41,970 nt of DNA from UBA11889 sp002313255 (GTDB taxonomy: Bacteria; Pseudomonadota; Gammaproteobacteria; Pseudomonadales; Azotimanducaceae). A program made the position numbers and the translations under genes. Below, piece after piece: positions 1-7,264 of this stretch; position 1 is the stretch's first letter; each line of letters begins with the position of its first letter. Under the pieces are notes generated by a model. The model made no database searches, had not been told where the DNA came from, and saw only the letters and a program-made list of their open reading frames with translations. The DNA lies in NCBI GenBank assembly GCA_913045265.1, contig CAJWQX010000032.1, positions 1-41,970 of the forward strand, written 5' to 3'.

Positions 1-53
1 GTGAGGGTGGCAGAACTGTCGGCGCAGGCGTCGTCACAAAAATAGTCAGTTAA
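1..53 (+). CDS. tuf: Elongation factor Tu, C-terminal end (partial)
   Basis: The frame beginning at base 3 reads EGGRTVGAGVVTKIVS and then TAA at 51-53, which is the typical C-terminus of bacterial EF-Tu. EF-Tu is the GTPase that delivers aminoacyl-tRNA to the ribosome. Only the last 16 codons lie in the window. A tuf gene just ahead of rpsJ is the usual end of the str operon in gammaproteobacteria. A terminator and a new promoter follow, so the S10 cluster need not depend on readthrough from tuf. Confidence 0.93.
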   Translation, partial: EGGRTVGAGVVTKIVS

Positions 54-108
54 ATATCAAGTTCCCCCGCATACTACCCGCAGAAAAAATTACCTCCAAC
101 CGTCTTGT

Positions 109-131
109 AACCCGCTAAAAAGGCGGGTTTT
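109..131 (+). terminator. Rho-independent terminator after tuf
   Basis: A perfect 7-bp stem (AACCCGC at 109-115 with GCGGGTT at 123-129) closes a 7-base A-rich loop. A short T run follows at 128-131. It lies about 55 bases after the tuf stop and just before the rpsJ promoter. The T tract is short, so termination may be partial. Confidence 0.75.
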
Positions 132-136
132 CCAAG

Positions 137-165
137 TTTACACTCAGTCGACACGCGAGTATGAT
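137..165 (+). promoter_or_regulatory. Sigma70-type promoter of the S10 operon
   Basis: TTTACA at 137-142 and TATGAT at 160-165 are separated by exactly 17 bases and lie between the tuf terminator and rpsJ. Each hexamer differs from consensus at one position, which suggests a strong promoter. The predicted start is near 172, giving a leader of about 65 bases. Confidence 0.75.
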
Positions 166-167
166 TC

Positions 168-188
168 TCGGTCCGTTCGAGGGGCCGA
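168..188 (+). other. Hairpin at the start of the rpsJ leader
   Basis: TCGGTCC (168-174) pairs with GGGCCGA (182-188), 7 bp including one G-U pair, around a 7-base loop. It lies at the predicted transcription start, so it could form at or near the 5' end of the mRNA. It is much shorter than the E. coli S10 leader that binds L4, and I cannot assign it a regulator. Confidence 0.4.
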
Positions 189-237
189 TGCTTCGTCTCC
201 CAGAAGTGTCGTCAAAAAAAAACGATTTGGAAAGTAA

Positions 238-552
238 GTGGCTGAAAACCAACGTATTCGTATACGCCTGAAGGCGTTTGACCATCGGTTAATAGACGTA
301 TCGACGGAAGAAATTGTAGATACAGCTAAACGTACTGGTGCTCAAGTGCTTGGGCCTATTCCGTTACCAACCCGAAAGGAACGTTTTACGGTGCTGATAT
401 CTCCACACGTCGATAAGGATGCGCGTGATCAATATGAGATTCGAACTCACAAACGGCTCATTGATATTTTGGAACCGACTGAAAAAACGGTTGATGCGCT
501 TATGAGACTCGATCTTGCGGCAGGAGTGGAGGTGCAGATCAGTTTGAATTGA
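238..552 (+). CDS. rpsJ: 30S ribosomal protein S10
   Basis: S10 is a small-subunit head protein and, as NusE, also a partner of NusB and NusG in transcription antitermination. The 104-residue product matches the family throughout: NQRIRIRLKAFDHRLID near the start, GPIPLPTRKERFTVL mid-protein and RTHKRLIDI near residues 68-76. The start is GTG, three bases after a GGAAAG sequence, so the Shine-Dalgarno spacing is short. No better start is visible, and the length agrees with the usual 103. It is the first gene of the S10 cluster, and a 153-base structured gap separates it from rplC. Confidence 0.97.
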   Translation: MAENQRIRIRLKAFDHRLIDVSTEEIVDTAKRTGAQVLGPIPLPTRKERFTVLISPHVDKDARDQYEIRTHKRLIDILEPTEKTVDALMRLDLAAGVEVQISLN

Positions 553-629
553 GGAAAGGATCGTTCTCCGACAGCTAGATCTGGTTGGGGAGATACAAGG
601 TTCCGATTGGGGACCAATAATTACCGACT

Positions 630-685
630 TGGCCGTTTATCCGGGTAACTGGATAAGCGGCCACTTGCAACATGGCGTCGGTTGC
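630..685 (+). promoter_or_regulatory. Paired RNA hairpins in the rpsJ-rplC gap
   Basis: Bases 630-642 (TGGCCGTTTATCC) pair with 651-663 (GGATAAGCGGCCA) to give a 13-bp stem with one G-U pair and an 8-base loop. A second hairpin, GCAAC (667-671) with GTTGC (681-685), follows and ends just before the rplC Shine-Dalgarno region. No T tract follows, so this is not an ordinary terminator. A ribosomal-protein autoregulatory site or an RNase processing site fits better. Both readings are inference. Confidence 0.6.
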
Positions 686-705
686 GAAAGAGGGATACGT
701 AGAAC

Positions 706-1398
706 ATGCCCACCGGCATAGTAGGCCAAAAGCTAGGGATGACACGCGTTTTTGACGACGCGGGTACGTCGACGCCCGTTACCGTTATCGGCGTTGAAGC
801 GAACCGCATCGCGCAAGTTAAATCGAAGGAAGTCGATGGGTATAACGCGATTCAAGTTACCACTGGTAATGCTAAGAATAATTCGGTATCGCGACCGCTT
901 GCGGGACATTTCTCAAAGGCAAATATTGAAGCCGGTCGAGGGCTTTGGGAATTTCGTGTAGACCAAGTGACTGATGAATTGATTGTGGGTACGGAGCTGA
1001 CATTGGATCAGTTCTTTGAGGGCCAAATTGTCGATGTCATCGGCACTTCGAAAGGTAAGGGATTCGCTGGAGTCATCAAACGTTGGAACTTTAGTCATCA
1101 AGACAACACCCATGGTAATTCCCTTTCGCACCGAGCACCGGGCTCAATCGGACAGTGTCAGACGCCGGGCCGAGTATTTAAAGGCAAAAAGATGGCTGGG
1201 CATCTCGGGGACGCACGAGTGACGACACAGAATCTTGTTGTTGTACGGGTTGATGGTGAAAGGAATTTCCTTTTAGTCAAAGGCGCGGTACCGGGTTACG
1301 TGGGTGGTGACGTGATCGTTATCCCTGGCGTTAAAGCCGCTACTCAAAGTGCCCCAACATCGGCGGAAGAGCGAGTAGACGTGGGGACCGCAACATGA
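706..1398 (+). CDS. rplC: 50S ribosomal protein L3
   Basis: L3 is an early assembly protein of the large subunit whose internal loop reaches towards the peptidyl transferase centre. The 230-residue product has GIVGQKLGMTRVF at the start and the family blocks GTSKGKGFAG, RWNF, GNSLSHRAPGSIGQ and FKGKKMAGHLG. The glutamines of GQCQTPG include the one that PrmB methylates in E. coli. It is about 20 residues longer than E. coli L3 because of a C-terminal tail rich in Ala, Ser, Thr and Glu. A GAGGG lies upstream of the ATG. The stop overlaps the rplD start by 4 bases (ATGA), indicating translational coupling. Confidence 0.98.
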   Translation: MPTGIVGQKLGMTRVFDDAGTSTPVTVIGVEANRIAQVKSKEVDGYNAIQVTTGNAKNNSVSRPLAGHFSKANIEAGRGLWEFRVDQVTDELIVGTELTLDQFFEGQIVDVIGTSKGKGFAGVIKRWNFSHQDNTHGNSLSHRAPGSIGQCQTPGRVFKGKKMAGHLGDARVTTQNLVVVRVDGERNFLLVKGAVPGYVGGDVIVIPGVKAATQSAPTSAEERVDVGTAT

Positions 1399-2000
1399 AT
1401 GTGTCGCTCCTATCTGGTGATGAATCGGTGGAACTTTCAGAAGTCGCCTTCGGTCGAGAATACAATGAAGCGTTGGTTCACCAAGTCGTCACTGCCTTTA
1501 TGGCGGCAGGACGGAGCGGTTCGAGCTCCCAAAAAACACGCGCGGAAGTCCGCGGTGGCGGAAGAAAACCCTGGCGGCAAAAAGGTACAGGTAGAGCGCG
1601 AGCGGGTTCGATAAGAAGCCCAATTTGGCGCGGAGGTGGGCGAGCGTTCCCGTCGAAACCAAGGGATTTTTCGCAGAAAGTAAATCGCAAGATGTATAGG
1701 GGTGCGCTGCGATGCATCCTTTCTGAACTGATTCGCCAAGATCGATTGCTGGTCGTGAAAGAATTTTCCCTAGATACCCATAAAACAAAGGCGTTAGTAG
1801 ACAAGTTGAGTGAAATGGATCTTAAAGACGTACTCATCGTGGATCATAAATTAAACAGTTCGCTTGTCCTTGCTGCACGGAACCTCAAGGCAGTCAGCAT
1901 TCTGGATATCAAAAGTATTGATCCGGTCAGTTTGATTAGTCATGAGAAAGTACTTATGACTGTCGATGCTCTTAAGGATGTGGAAGAGACATTAGTATGA
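1395..2000 (+). CDS. rplD: 50S ribosomal protein L4
   Basis: L4 binds 23S rRNA, lines part of the exit tunnel, and in E. coli also represses its own operon by acting on the S10 leader. The product is 201 residues, the same as E. coli. The basic loop with KTRAEVRGGGRKPWRQKGTG and ARAGSIRSPIWRGGG (about residues 47-82) is the tunnel and rRNA-contacting extension, and it is intact. It overlaps rplC by 4 bases and rplW by 4 bases. Whether L4 autoregulation operates here is unknown; the structured rpsJ-rplC gap is a possible target. Confidence 0.98.
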   Translation: MNVSLLSGDESVELSEVAFGREYNEALVHQVVTAFMAAGRSGSSSQKTRAEVRGGGRKPWRQKGTGRARAGSIRSPIWRGGGRAFPSKPRDFSQKVNRKMYRGALRCILSELIRQDRLLVVKEFSLDTHKTKALVDKLSEMDLKDVLIVDHKLNSSLVLAARNLKAVSILDIKSIDPVSLISHEKVLMTVDALKDVEETLV

Positions 2001-2296
2001 ATCCCGATCGGCTATACAACGTGCTTCGCGAGCCGCACATCTCGGAAAAAGTATCCGTTATGGGTGAGCGGTCAAATCAATACGCGTTCAAGGTTGCATC
2101 GGATGCTACAAAGTTTGAGATCAAGCGCGCGGTGGAGACGATTTTTGAAGTATCGGTCGAAAACGTTACGACCGTAAATGTGAAAGGAAAAATAAAACGT
2201 ACTGTTCGAGGACCATCGCGCTCTAAGAACTGGAAAAAAGCGTACGTTCGGGTGGCTGAAGGTCAAGAAATTGATTTCACCGAGGACGCTGGTTGA
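1997..2296 (+). CDS. rplW: 50S ribosomal protein L23
   Basis: L23 sits at the polypeptide exit and is the docking site for trigger factor and SRP. The 99-residue product begins MNPDRLYNVLREPHISEKV and has the family block EIKRAVETIFEVSVENVTTVNVKGK, given here only in outline as residues 41-66. The length matches E. coli (100). Start and stop overlap both neighbours, by 4 bases with rplD and by 1 base with rplB. Confidence 0.97.
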   Translation: MNPDRLYNVLREPHISEKVSVMGERSNQYAFKVASDATKFEIKRAVETIFEVSVENVTTVNVKGKIKRTVRGPSRSKNWKKAYVRVAEGQEIDFTEDAG

Positions 2297-3123
2297 TGCC
2301 AGTCGTCAAGGCAAAACCAACCTCCGCAGGAAGACGCTTCGTGATTCGGGTAGTGCATCCTGATTTACATAAGGGCACTCCTTACAAACGACTTACCGAG
2401 CCCCAAAGTGCGACTGGTGGACGTAATTCTGCAGGACGAATCACTGTCCGCCATCGCGGTGGTGGACATAAGCAACACTATCGAAAAATTGATTTTAAGA
2501 GGAATAAAGATGGCATTCGAGCGTGGGTGGAGCGACTCGAATACGATCCGAATCGAACCGCTAATATCGCTTTATTGAAATACGCCGACGGCGAGCGCCG
2601 TTACATCATTGCTGCGCGGTCCTTGAAGGTGGGAGACGAACTTATGTCTGGTGCTTCAGCGCCTGTTCGTCCGGGTAATGCCATGGCTCTGAAAAGTATT
2701 CCGCTGGGCAGCGTCATTCATTGCATCGAGCTCAAACCCGATAAAGGTGCACAGATGGTGCGAAGCGCTGGTTCTTCCGCTCAATTGGTCGCACGTGAAG
2801 GATCGTATGCGACGCTGCGTCTGCGCTCGGGTGAAATGCGACGCGTATTGGCCGATTGTCGAGCGACGATAGGAGAAGTAGGAAGTGGCGAGCACAATCT
2901 GCGTTCGTTCGGTAAGGCGGGAGCGAAAAGATGGCGTGGCGTACGCCCGACAGTTCGCGGCGTTGCGATGAATCCCGTAGATCATCCTCATGGAGGTGGC
3001 GAAGGAAAATCTTCAGGGGGACGGCATCCGGTATCTCCCACGGGAGTGCCGACCAAAGGATACAAAACTCGAAAGAATAAACGGACCGATAAGCTCATCG
3101 TACGTCGGCGCGGAAGGAGATAG
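2296..3123 (+). CDS. rplB: 50S ribosomal protein L2
   Basis: L2 is a core large-subunit protein needed for subunit association and peptidyl transferase assembly. I place the start at the ATG at 2296, giving 275 residues beginning MPVVKAKPTSAGRR, which aligns with E. coli L2 (273). A TTG one codon earlier would only add a methionine and is less likely. Family signatures are present: GGRNSAGRITVRHRGGGHK near residues 38-56, and the C-terminal GVAMNPVDHPHGGGEG with the conserved histidine linked to peptidyl transferase activity. The rplW stop overlaps the start by one base (TGATG). Confidence 0.98.
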   Translation: MPVVKAKPTSAGRRFVIRVVHPDLHKGTPYKRLTEPQSATGGRNSAGRITVRHRGGGHKQHYRKIDFKRNKDGIRAWVERLEYDPNRTANIALLKYADGERRYIIAARSLKVGDELMSGASAPVRPGNAMALKSIPLGSVIHCIELKPDKGAQMVRSAGSSAQLVAREGSYATLRLRSGEMRRVLADCRATIGEVGSGEHNLRSFGKAGAKRWRGVRPTVRGVAMNPVDHPHGGGEGKSSGGRHPVSPTGVPTKGYKTRKNKRTDKLIVRRRGRR

Positions 3124-3127
3124 AACA

Positions 3128-3403
3128 GTGCCTCGATCTTTGCGTAAAGGGCCTTTTGTTGATTTACACTTAATGAAGAAAGTTGAAAAGGCGAAAGAGA
3201 CCAATGACAAACGGCCTATCAAAACGTGGTCGCGTCGCTCGATGGTCATGCCCGATATGGTTGGTTTAACAATTTCGGTACATAACGGCCGACAGCACAT
3301 TCCGATTTTCATTTCAGAAGATATGGTTGGTCATAAATTGGGCGAGTTTGCGCCTACGCGAACTTTTAGAGGACACGCGGGTGATCGCAGGGCACAACGT
3401 TGA
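3128..3403 (+). CDS. rpsS: 30S ribosomal protein S19
   Basis: S19 forms a complex with S13 in the head of the small subunit, near the A-site tRNA. The product from the GTG at 3128 is 91 residues and begins MPRSLRKGPFVDLHLMKKVE, matching E. coli S19 (92). The diagnostic WSRRSMVMPDMVGLTISVHN and EFAPTRTFRGHAG blocks are present. The open frame extends far upstream into rplB, but that stretch is not S19-like and is excluded. The start lies 4 bases after the rplB stop. Confidence 0.97.
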   Translation: MPRSLRKGPFVDLHLMKKVEKAKETNDKRPIKTWSRRSMVMPDMVGLTISVHNGRQHIPIFISEDMVGHKLGEFAPTRTFRGHAGDRRAQR

Positions 3404-3413
3404 GGATATCGAT

Positions 3414-3749
3414 ATGCTGGTAGGAGCAACCGCGAGAAAGCTTCCCCTTTCGCCCCAGAAAGCGCGTTTGGTCGTCGATCAGATACGTGGCAAATCAGTA
3501 GACGAGGCACTTAGTACGTTAACGTTTGCGTCTCAAAAGGGCGCACGATTAGTTAGGAAGGTGCTCGAATCTGCTATCCACAACGCTGAGCATAACGAAG
3601 GGGCGGACATTGACGAACTAATGGTAGCAGAGGTGTATGTCAACGCGGGTGCAACTATGAAGCGAATTCGACCCCGCGCGCGAGGTCGCGCCGATCGGAT
3701 TCTGAAACGTTCGTGTCATGTCACCGTCACCCTGACGGATGAAGGTTAG
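3414..3749 (+). CDS. rplV: 50S ribosomal protein L22
   Basis: L22 lines the exit tunnel with L4 through a long beta hairpin. The start chosen is the ATG at 3414, preceded by TGAGGA at good spacing. It gives 111 residues, close to E. coli L22 (110). Conserved blocks are QKARLVVDQIRGK near residues 14-26, VLESAIHNAEHNEGADID near 51-68, and the hairpin tip MKRIRPRARGRADRILKR near 83-100. The frame stays open upstream through the end of rpsS, but those residues lack L22 similarity. Confidence 0.96.
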   Translation: MLVGATARKLPLSPQKARLVVDQIRGKSVDEALSTLTFASQKGARLVRKVLESAIHNAEHNEGADIDELMVAEVYVNAGATMKRIRPRARGRADRILKRSCHVTVTLTDEG

Positions 3750-3758
3750 GTAATTCGT

Positions 3759-4433
3759 ATGGGACAAAAAGTTAATCCAACTGGAATGCGGTTAGGCATC
3801 GTTAAGGAACACACGTCGGTGTGGTATGCGGAAAAACAAACGTATGCTGAATACTTATTGAATGATCTTCAGGTGCGCTCTTTTCTCCGAGAACGCTTGT
3901 CGCAAGCGTCAGTAAGTCGTATCGAGATCGAACGACCGGCACAAACAGCACGGGTCTCCATATTTACCGCTCGCCCGGGCATCGTCATCGGAAAAAAAGG
4001 AGAAGATGTGGAGAAGTTGCGTGTCATTTTGACGCGAATGATGGGAATGGCCGTACACGTCAATGTGGAGGAAATTCGGAAGCCGGAGATTGATTCTTTG
4101 CTCGTTGCTCAGAATGTGGCGCAACAACTCGAGCGACGCGTTCAATTTAGACGAGCGATGAGGCGAGTAATTCAGAATGCGATGCGATTAGGCGCAAAAG
4201 GCATCAAGGTTCGAGTAGCAGGCCGCCTTGGAGGGGCCGATATAGCACGCTCGGAGACATACCTCGAGGGGCGTGTACCACTGCATACGCTTCGGGCGGA
4301 CATTGATTATGCAACGGCCGAGGCAAAGACGACTTATGGCATTTTGGGCGTCAAAGTCTGGATCTTTAAAGGCGAAATCATTGGAGTTGAAGAAGATGAA
4401 TTTGGGGACATCTCTCCGGCGGTCAGCGCTTAG
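3759..4433 (+). CDS. rpsC: 30S ribosomal protein S3
   Basis: S3 lies at the mRNA entry site and contributes to the ribosome's helicase activity. The product is 224 residues (E. coli 233) and begins MGQKVNPTGMRLGI. A KH RNA-binding domain with the GxxG loop GKKG at residues 78-81 is clear, followed by the C-terminal domain with RVAGRLGGADIARSE and a GRVPLHTLRADIDY stretch. The C-terminal tail is short and acidic. The gene lies 9 bases after rplV. Confidence 0.98.
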   Translation: MGQKVNPTGMRLGIVKEHTSVWYAEKQTYAEYLLNDLQVRSFLRERLSQASVSRIEIERPAQTARVSIFTARPGIVIGKKGEDVEKLRVILTRMMGMAVHVNVEEIRKPEIDSLLVAQNVAQQLERRVQFRRAMRRVIQNAMRLGAKGIKVRVAGRLGGADIARSETYLEGRVPLHTLRADIDYATAEAKTTYGILGVKVWIFKGEIIGVEEDEFGDISPAVSA

Positions 4434-4443
4434 GACTTGATTA

Positions 4444-4857
4444 ATGCTTCAACCCAAGAGGACACGTTTCAGAAAGACCCAAAAAGGTCGTAATCGAGGT
4501 CTCGCTGTTCGTGGTGGCAGGGTGAGTTTTGGCGAGTATGGCCTCAAGGCTACCGGTCGCGGTCGCCTGACGGCACGACAGATAGAAGCAGGACGGCGCG
4601 CGATGACGCGACACGTCCAACGTGGCGGCAAGATATGGATACGCGTCTTCCCGGATAAGCCAATAACAAAGAAACCTCTTGAGGTGCGCCAGGGCAAGGG
4701 GAAGGGTGCAGTGGAATATTGGGTCGCACAGATTCAACCCGGTCGTGTGCTTTACGAGATGGAAGGAGTACCGGAGGATGTAGCGCGTGCTGCATTGACG
4801 CTTGCGGCATCTAAGCTTCCTTTTGCAACGACGATTGTTCGACGGTCGGCAATGTGA
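4444..4857 (+). CDS. rplP: 50S ribosomal protein L16
   Basis: L16 organises the A-site region of the large subunit. The 137-residue product begins MLQPKRTRFRKTQKGRNRG and keeps GYxLKATGRGR-like, RRAMTRHVQRGGKIWIRVFP and PLEVRQGKGKGAVEYWVA blocks. The arginine of the VRQGKG stretch corresponds to the residue hydroxylated in E. coli L16. The length matches E. coli (136). The stop overlaps the rpmC start by one base. Confidence 0.98.
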   Translation: MLQPKRTRFRKTQKGRNRGLAVRGGRVSFGEYGLKATGRGRLTARQIEAGRRAMTRHVQRGGKIWIRVFPDKPITKKPLEVRQGKGKGAVEYWVAQIQPGRVLYEMEGVPEDVARAALTLAASKLPFATTIVRRSAM

Positions 4858-5048
4858 TGAAAACGGAAGAGTTGAGAGAAAAGAACGTAGACGAACTCCA
4901 AACCGAGCTCGTCAAATTGAGAAAGGACCATTTTAATTTGCGGATGCAAAGGGCAAGTGAGCAACTCCCCCAAACTCACCTTATTGGCGAAACGAAAAGG
5001 GACATCGCGCGGGTAAAAACATTGATCACGGAGAAACAAAGTGTCTGA
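4857..5048 (+). CDS. rpmC: 50S ribosomal protein L29
   Basis: L29 is a small helical protein next to L23 at the tunnel exit. From the ATG at 4857 the product is 63 residues, the same as E. coli, beginning MKTEELREKNVDELQTEL and ending with RRDIARVKTL-like sequence. A GTG one codon earlier would add a single residue and is less likely. The 3' end overlaps rpsQ by 8 bases. Confidence 0.96.
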   Translation: MKTEELREKNVDELQTELVKLRKDHFNLRMQRASEQLPQTHLIGETKRDIARVKTLITEKQSV

Positions 5049-5319
5049 GATGTCCGAGCGCAAGAATCGAGTAATTTCTGGTGTGGTGGTCTCGGACGGT
5101 ATGGACAAAACTGTGGTTGTTCGTATCGAACGCCAAGTGAAGCACCCTATCTACGGGAAATACATTCGGCGGTCGGCTAAGGTTTCGGCTCACGACGAAA
5201 ACAATGATTGCAAGGTAGGCGACTTAGTCAGTGTCGTTGAAACGCGACCTTTTTCGAAAACAAAGAGTTGGTGTCTAGAATCTATTGACAAGCGTGCTAT
5301 CCGGGTAGATGCGGGATGA
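5041..5319 (+). CDS. rpsQ: 30S ribosomal protein S17
   Basis: S17 is an OB-fold primary 16S rRNA-binding protein. The GTG at 5041 gives 92 residues. It is favoured over the ATG at 5050 because a GGAGA lies about 7 bases before the GTG, inside rpmC. Conserved stretches are GVVVSDGMDKTVVV, VKHPIYGKYIRRSAK, DENNDCKVGD and TRPFSKTKSWCL. E. coli S17 has 84 residues, and the extra length is mainly N-terminal, so the ATG at 5050 cannot be excluded. The stop overlaps rplN by 4 bases. Confidence 0.96.
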   Translation: MSEMSERKNRVISGVVVSDGMDKTVVVRIERQVKHPIYGKYIRRSAKVSAHDENNDCKVGDLVSVVETRPFSKTKSWCLESIDKRAIRVDAG

Positions 5320-5684
5320 TTCAGGCAGAAACAATGCTCGAAATCGCCGACAACAGTGGTGCCCGGCGTGTCCAGTGCATCAAGGTGCTTGGTGGTTCGC
5401 ACCGACGTTACGCCGGAATTGGGGATGTCATTAAGGTTACGGTTAAAGAGGCGATCCCGCGAGGAAGAGTTAGTAAAGGGCAAGTAATGGAGGCAGTAGT
5501 TGTTCGCACGAAGAAAGGTGTGCGACGTAGCGACGGCTCCGTGATTCGTTTTGATCAGAACGCCGCAGTTTTGTTGAATCCGCAGCTTCAGCCGGTAGGC
5601 ACGCGGATTTTTGGTCCCGTCACGAGAGAACTGCGGACAGAGCATTTTATGCGAATTATTTCACTTGCCCCTGAAGTGCTGTGA
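5316..5684 (+). CDS. rplN: 50S ribosomal protein L14
   Basis: L14 lies at the subunit interface and forms intersubunit bridges. The 122-residue product begins MIQAETMLEIADNSGARRVQ and contains GIGDVIKVTVKEAIPRGRVSK and VVVRTKKGVRRSDGS, both typical of the family. E. coli L14 has 123 residues. It is the first gene of the classical spc operon. Here the ATGA overlap with rpsQ suggests continuous translation from the S10 cluster into spc, and no promoter is visible between them. Confidence 0.98.
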   Translation: MIQAETMLEIADNSGARRVQCIKVLGGSHRRYAGIGDVIKVTVKEAIPRGRVSKGQVMEAVVVRTKKGVRRSDGSVIRFDQNAAVLLNPQLQPVGTRIFGPVTRELRTEHFMRIISLAPEVL

Positions 5685-5697
5685 CACGGTAAACGTA

Positions 5698-6012
5698 ATG
5701 AGAAAAATGCGTAAAGAAGATGAGGTTATCGTCATCGCTGGACGGGATAAGGGTAAACGAGGGGCGATAGTCGAAATATTAGCCAACGATCGTGTTGTCG
5801 TTTCAGGGGTGAACTTAGTGAAGAAACATCAACGTGGAAATCCACAGTCTGGGGAGCGTGGTGGTATTGTCGATCGTGAGGCGCCGATACACCGTTCCAA
5901 CCTAGCGATATACAACGATTCGACCGATACGGCTGATCGTGTCGGTATTCGAACGGACGATGGGAAAAAGGTTCGAGTTTTCAAGTCGGACGGAAGATTG
6001 GTTGATGAATAG
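5698..6012 (+). CDS. rplX: 50S ribosomal protein L24
   Basis: L24 is an assembly-initiating protein for the large subunit with a KOW motif. The ATG at 5698 gives 104 residues, the same as E. coli. EDEVIVIAGRDKGKRG near residues 7-22 is the KOW region, followed by VSGVNLVKKHQRG and the C-terminal DGKKVRVFKSDG. The frame is open upstream into rplN, but that part is not L24-like. No strong Shine-Dalgarno is visible, and the start is 13 bases after the rplN stop. Confidence 0.95.
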   Translation: MRKMRKEDEVIVIAGRDKGKRGAIVEILANDRVVVSGVNLVKKHQRGNPQSGERGGIVDREAPIHRSNLAIYNDSTDTADRVGIRTDDGKKVRVFKSDGRLVDE

Positions 6013-6552
6013 ATGAACACGTTGCAAGAAAAGTATATTCAAGAGATTCGTCCTGCACTACAGAAGCAATACGGGTATAGCTCGCCCATGCAAGTGCCTT
6101 GTCTGACGAAGGTTACGCTTAACATGGGTGTCGGCGAAGCTCTTGCAGATCGTAAAATCATGGATAGTGCGGTGAGCGACCTGAGTCGAATCTCTGGGCA
6201 ACAGCCTTTAATTACAAAAGCACGCAAGTCGGAGGCCGCATTTAAGATTCGGGAGGGCTATCCGATCGGTTGTAAAGTAACTCTGCGTCGTCGGCGCATG
6301 TACGAATTTGTTGAGCGGCTGATTAGTATCGCCATTCCCCGCATGCGGGATTTTCGCGGATTAAACCCTAATTCGTTTGACGGGCATGGGAACTTTTCGA
6401 TGGGTATTGCGGAGCAAATTATCTTCCCTGAAATCGATTACGATCAGATCGACAAAATCCGCGGTCTAGACGTGACCGTCACAAATAGCGCTGCAACGGA
6501 CGAAGCCGGACTCGAGTTACTTAGAGCCTTCAATTTCCCTTTTAGGAGCTGA
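6013..6552 (+). CDS. rplE: 50S ribosomal protein L5
   Basis: L5 binds 5S rRNA with L18 and L25 and contacts P-site tRNA. The product is 179 residues, exactly the E. coli length. Landmarks are KVTLNMGVGEA near residues 33-43, AFKIREGYPIGCKVTLR near 75-91, and the C-terminal LDVTVTNSAATDEAGLELLRAF region. The ATG directly follows the rplX stop with no spacer. Confidence 0.98.
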   Translation: MNTLQEKYIQEIRPALQKQYGYSSPMQVPCLTKVTLNMGVGEALADRKIMDSAVSDLSRISGQQPLITKARKSEAAFKIREGYPIGCKVTLRRRRMYEFVERLISIAIPRMRDFRGLNPNSFDGHGNFSMGIAEQIIFPEIDYDQIDKIRGLDVTVTNSAATDEAGLELLRAFNFPFRS

Positions 6553-6554
6553 TC

Positions 6555-6860
6555 ATGGCGAAGCTTTCAATGATCCAACGAGAAAAGAAGCGTGCGCGGA
6601 CGGTTGCTAAATATGCTGTTAAAAGAGCTGCTCTAAAAGAGATTATCAATGACCGTTCGGCGACGGATGATGAACACTGGGAAGCTCAAATACAGCTACA
6701 AAAATTACCCCGCAATGCGAGCCCGGTTCGGCAGCGGAGCCGTTGTGGAATAACAGGTCGCCCCAGAGCTGTCTATCGAAAGTTCGGACTAGCTCGCACG
6801 AAACTAAGAGAGGCGGCGATGCGTGGCGACGTCCCAGGGTTAGTTAAGGCAAGTTGGTAG
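6555..6860 (+). CDS. rpsN: 30S ribosomal protein S14 (zinc-independent form)
   Basis: S14 is a head protein of the small subunit. The 101-residue length and the absence of paired CxxC motifs place it in the long form that does not bind zinc, as in E. coli. Conserved blocks are LQKLPRNASPVRQRSRCGITGRPR and KLREAAMRGDVPGLVKASW at the C-terminus, outlined here at residues 49-72 and 83-101. It follows rplE by 2 bases and ends 2 bases before the rpsH GTG. Confidence 0.98.
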   Translation: MAKLSMIQREKKRARTVAKYAVKRAALKEIINDRSATDDEHWEAQIQLQKLPRNASPVRQRSRCGITGRPRAVYRKFGLARTKLREAAMRGDVPGLVKASW

Positions 6861-6862
6861 CC

Positions 6863-7255
6863 GTGAGTTTACAAGACCCTATCGCAGACTTGTTGACGCG
6901 GATTCGTAATGCTCAATTCGCTAGTCGTGCCAATGTCTCGATGCCGAGTTCAAGATTAAAGATTGCGATTTGTGAGGTGCTTAGGGCCGAGGGCTACATC
7001 AAGGATTTTCATGTTGAAAGCGACGTCAAGCCCGAGCTTTCGATTGCGCTTAAATACCACGAGGGCACTCCAGTGATCGAAGAAATTGCTCGGATTAGTC
7101 GTCCGGGATTGCGAATTTATAGAGATGCCGAGCGCCTACCCCGAGTGAAGGGTGGATTGGGCATTGCGATTGTGAGTACCAATAAAGGAGTCATCACGGA
7201 TCAAGCGGCTCGCCGAGAAGGTATTGGCGGCGAGGTGCTTTGCACGGTTTTTTGA
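6863..7255 (+). CDS. rpsH: 30S ribosomal protein S8
   Basis: S8 is a primary 16S rRNA binder and, in E. coli, the translational repressor of the spc operon. The GTG at 6863 gives 130 residues beginning (V)SLQDPIADLLTRIRN, exactly the E. coli length. A TTG three codons earlier, inside rpsN, is less likely. Key blocks are MPSSRLKIAICEVL, ISRPGLRIYRDAERLP and the C-terminal GLGIAIVSTNKGVITDQAAR. I did not find an obvious S8-binding mimic ahead of rplE. Confidence 0.96.
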   Translation: MSLQDPIADLLTRIRNAQFASRANVSMPSSRLKIAICEVLRAEGYIKDFHVESDVKPELSIALKYHEGTPVIEEIARISRPGLRIYRDAERLPRVKGGLGIAIVSTNKGVITDQAARREGIGGEVLCTVF

Positions 7256-7264
7256 GAGGTTAAT

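Noticed and set aside
2293..2298. TTG start for rplB one codon before the ATG
   Set aside because: It only adds a methionine. The ATG at 2296 fits the L2 family and overlaps the rplW stop in the usual TGATG way.
2990..3127. N-terminal extension of the rpsS frame
   Set aside because: It overlaps rplB, is unlike S19, and the GTG at 3128 gives the family start PRSLRKGPF.
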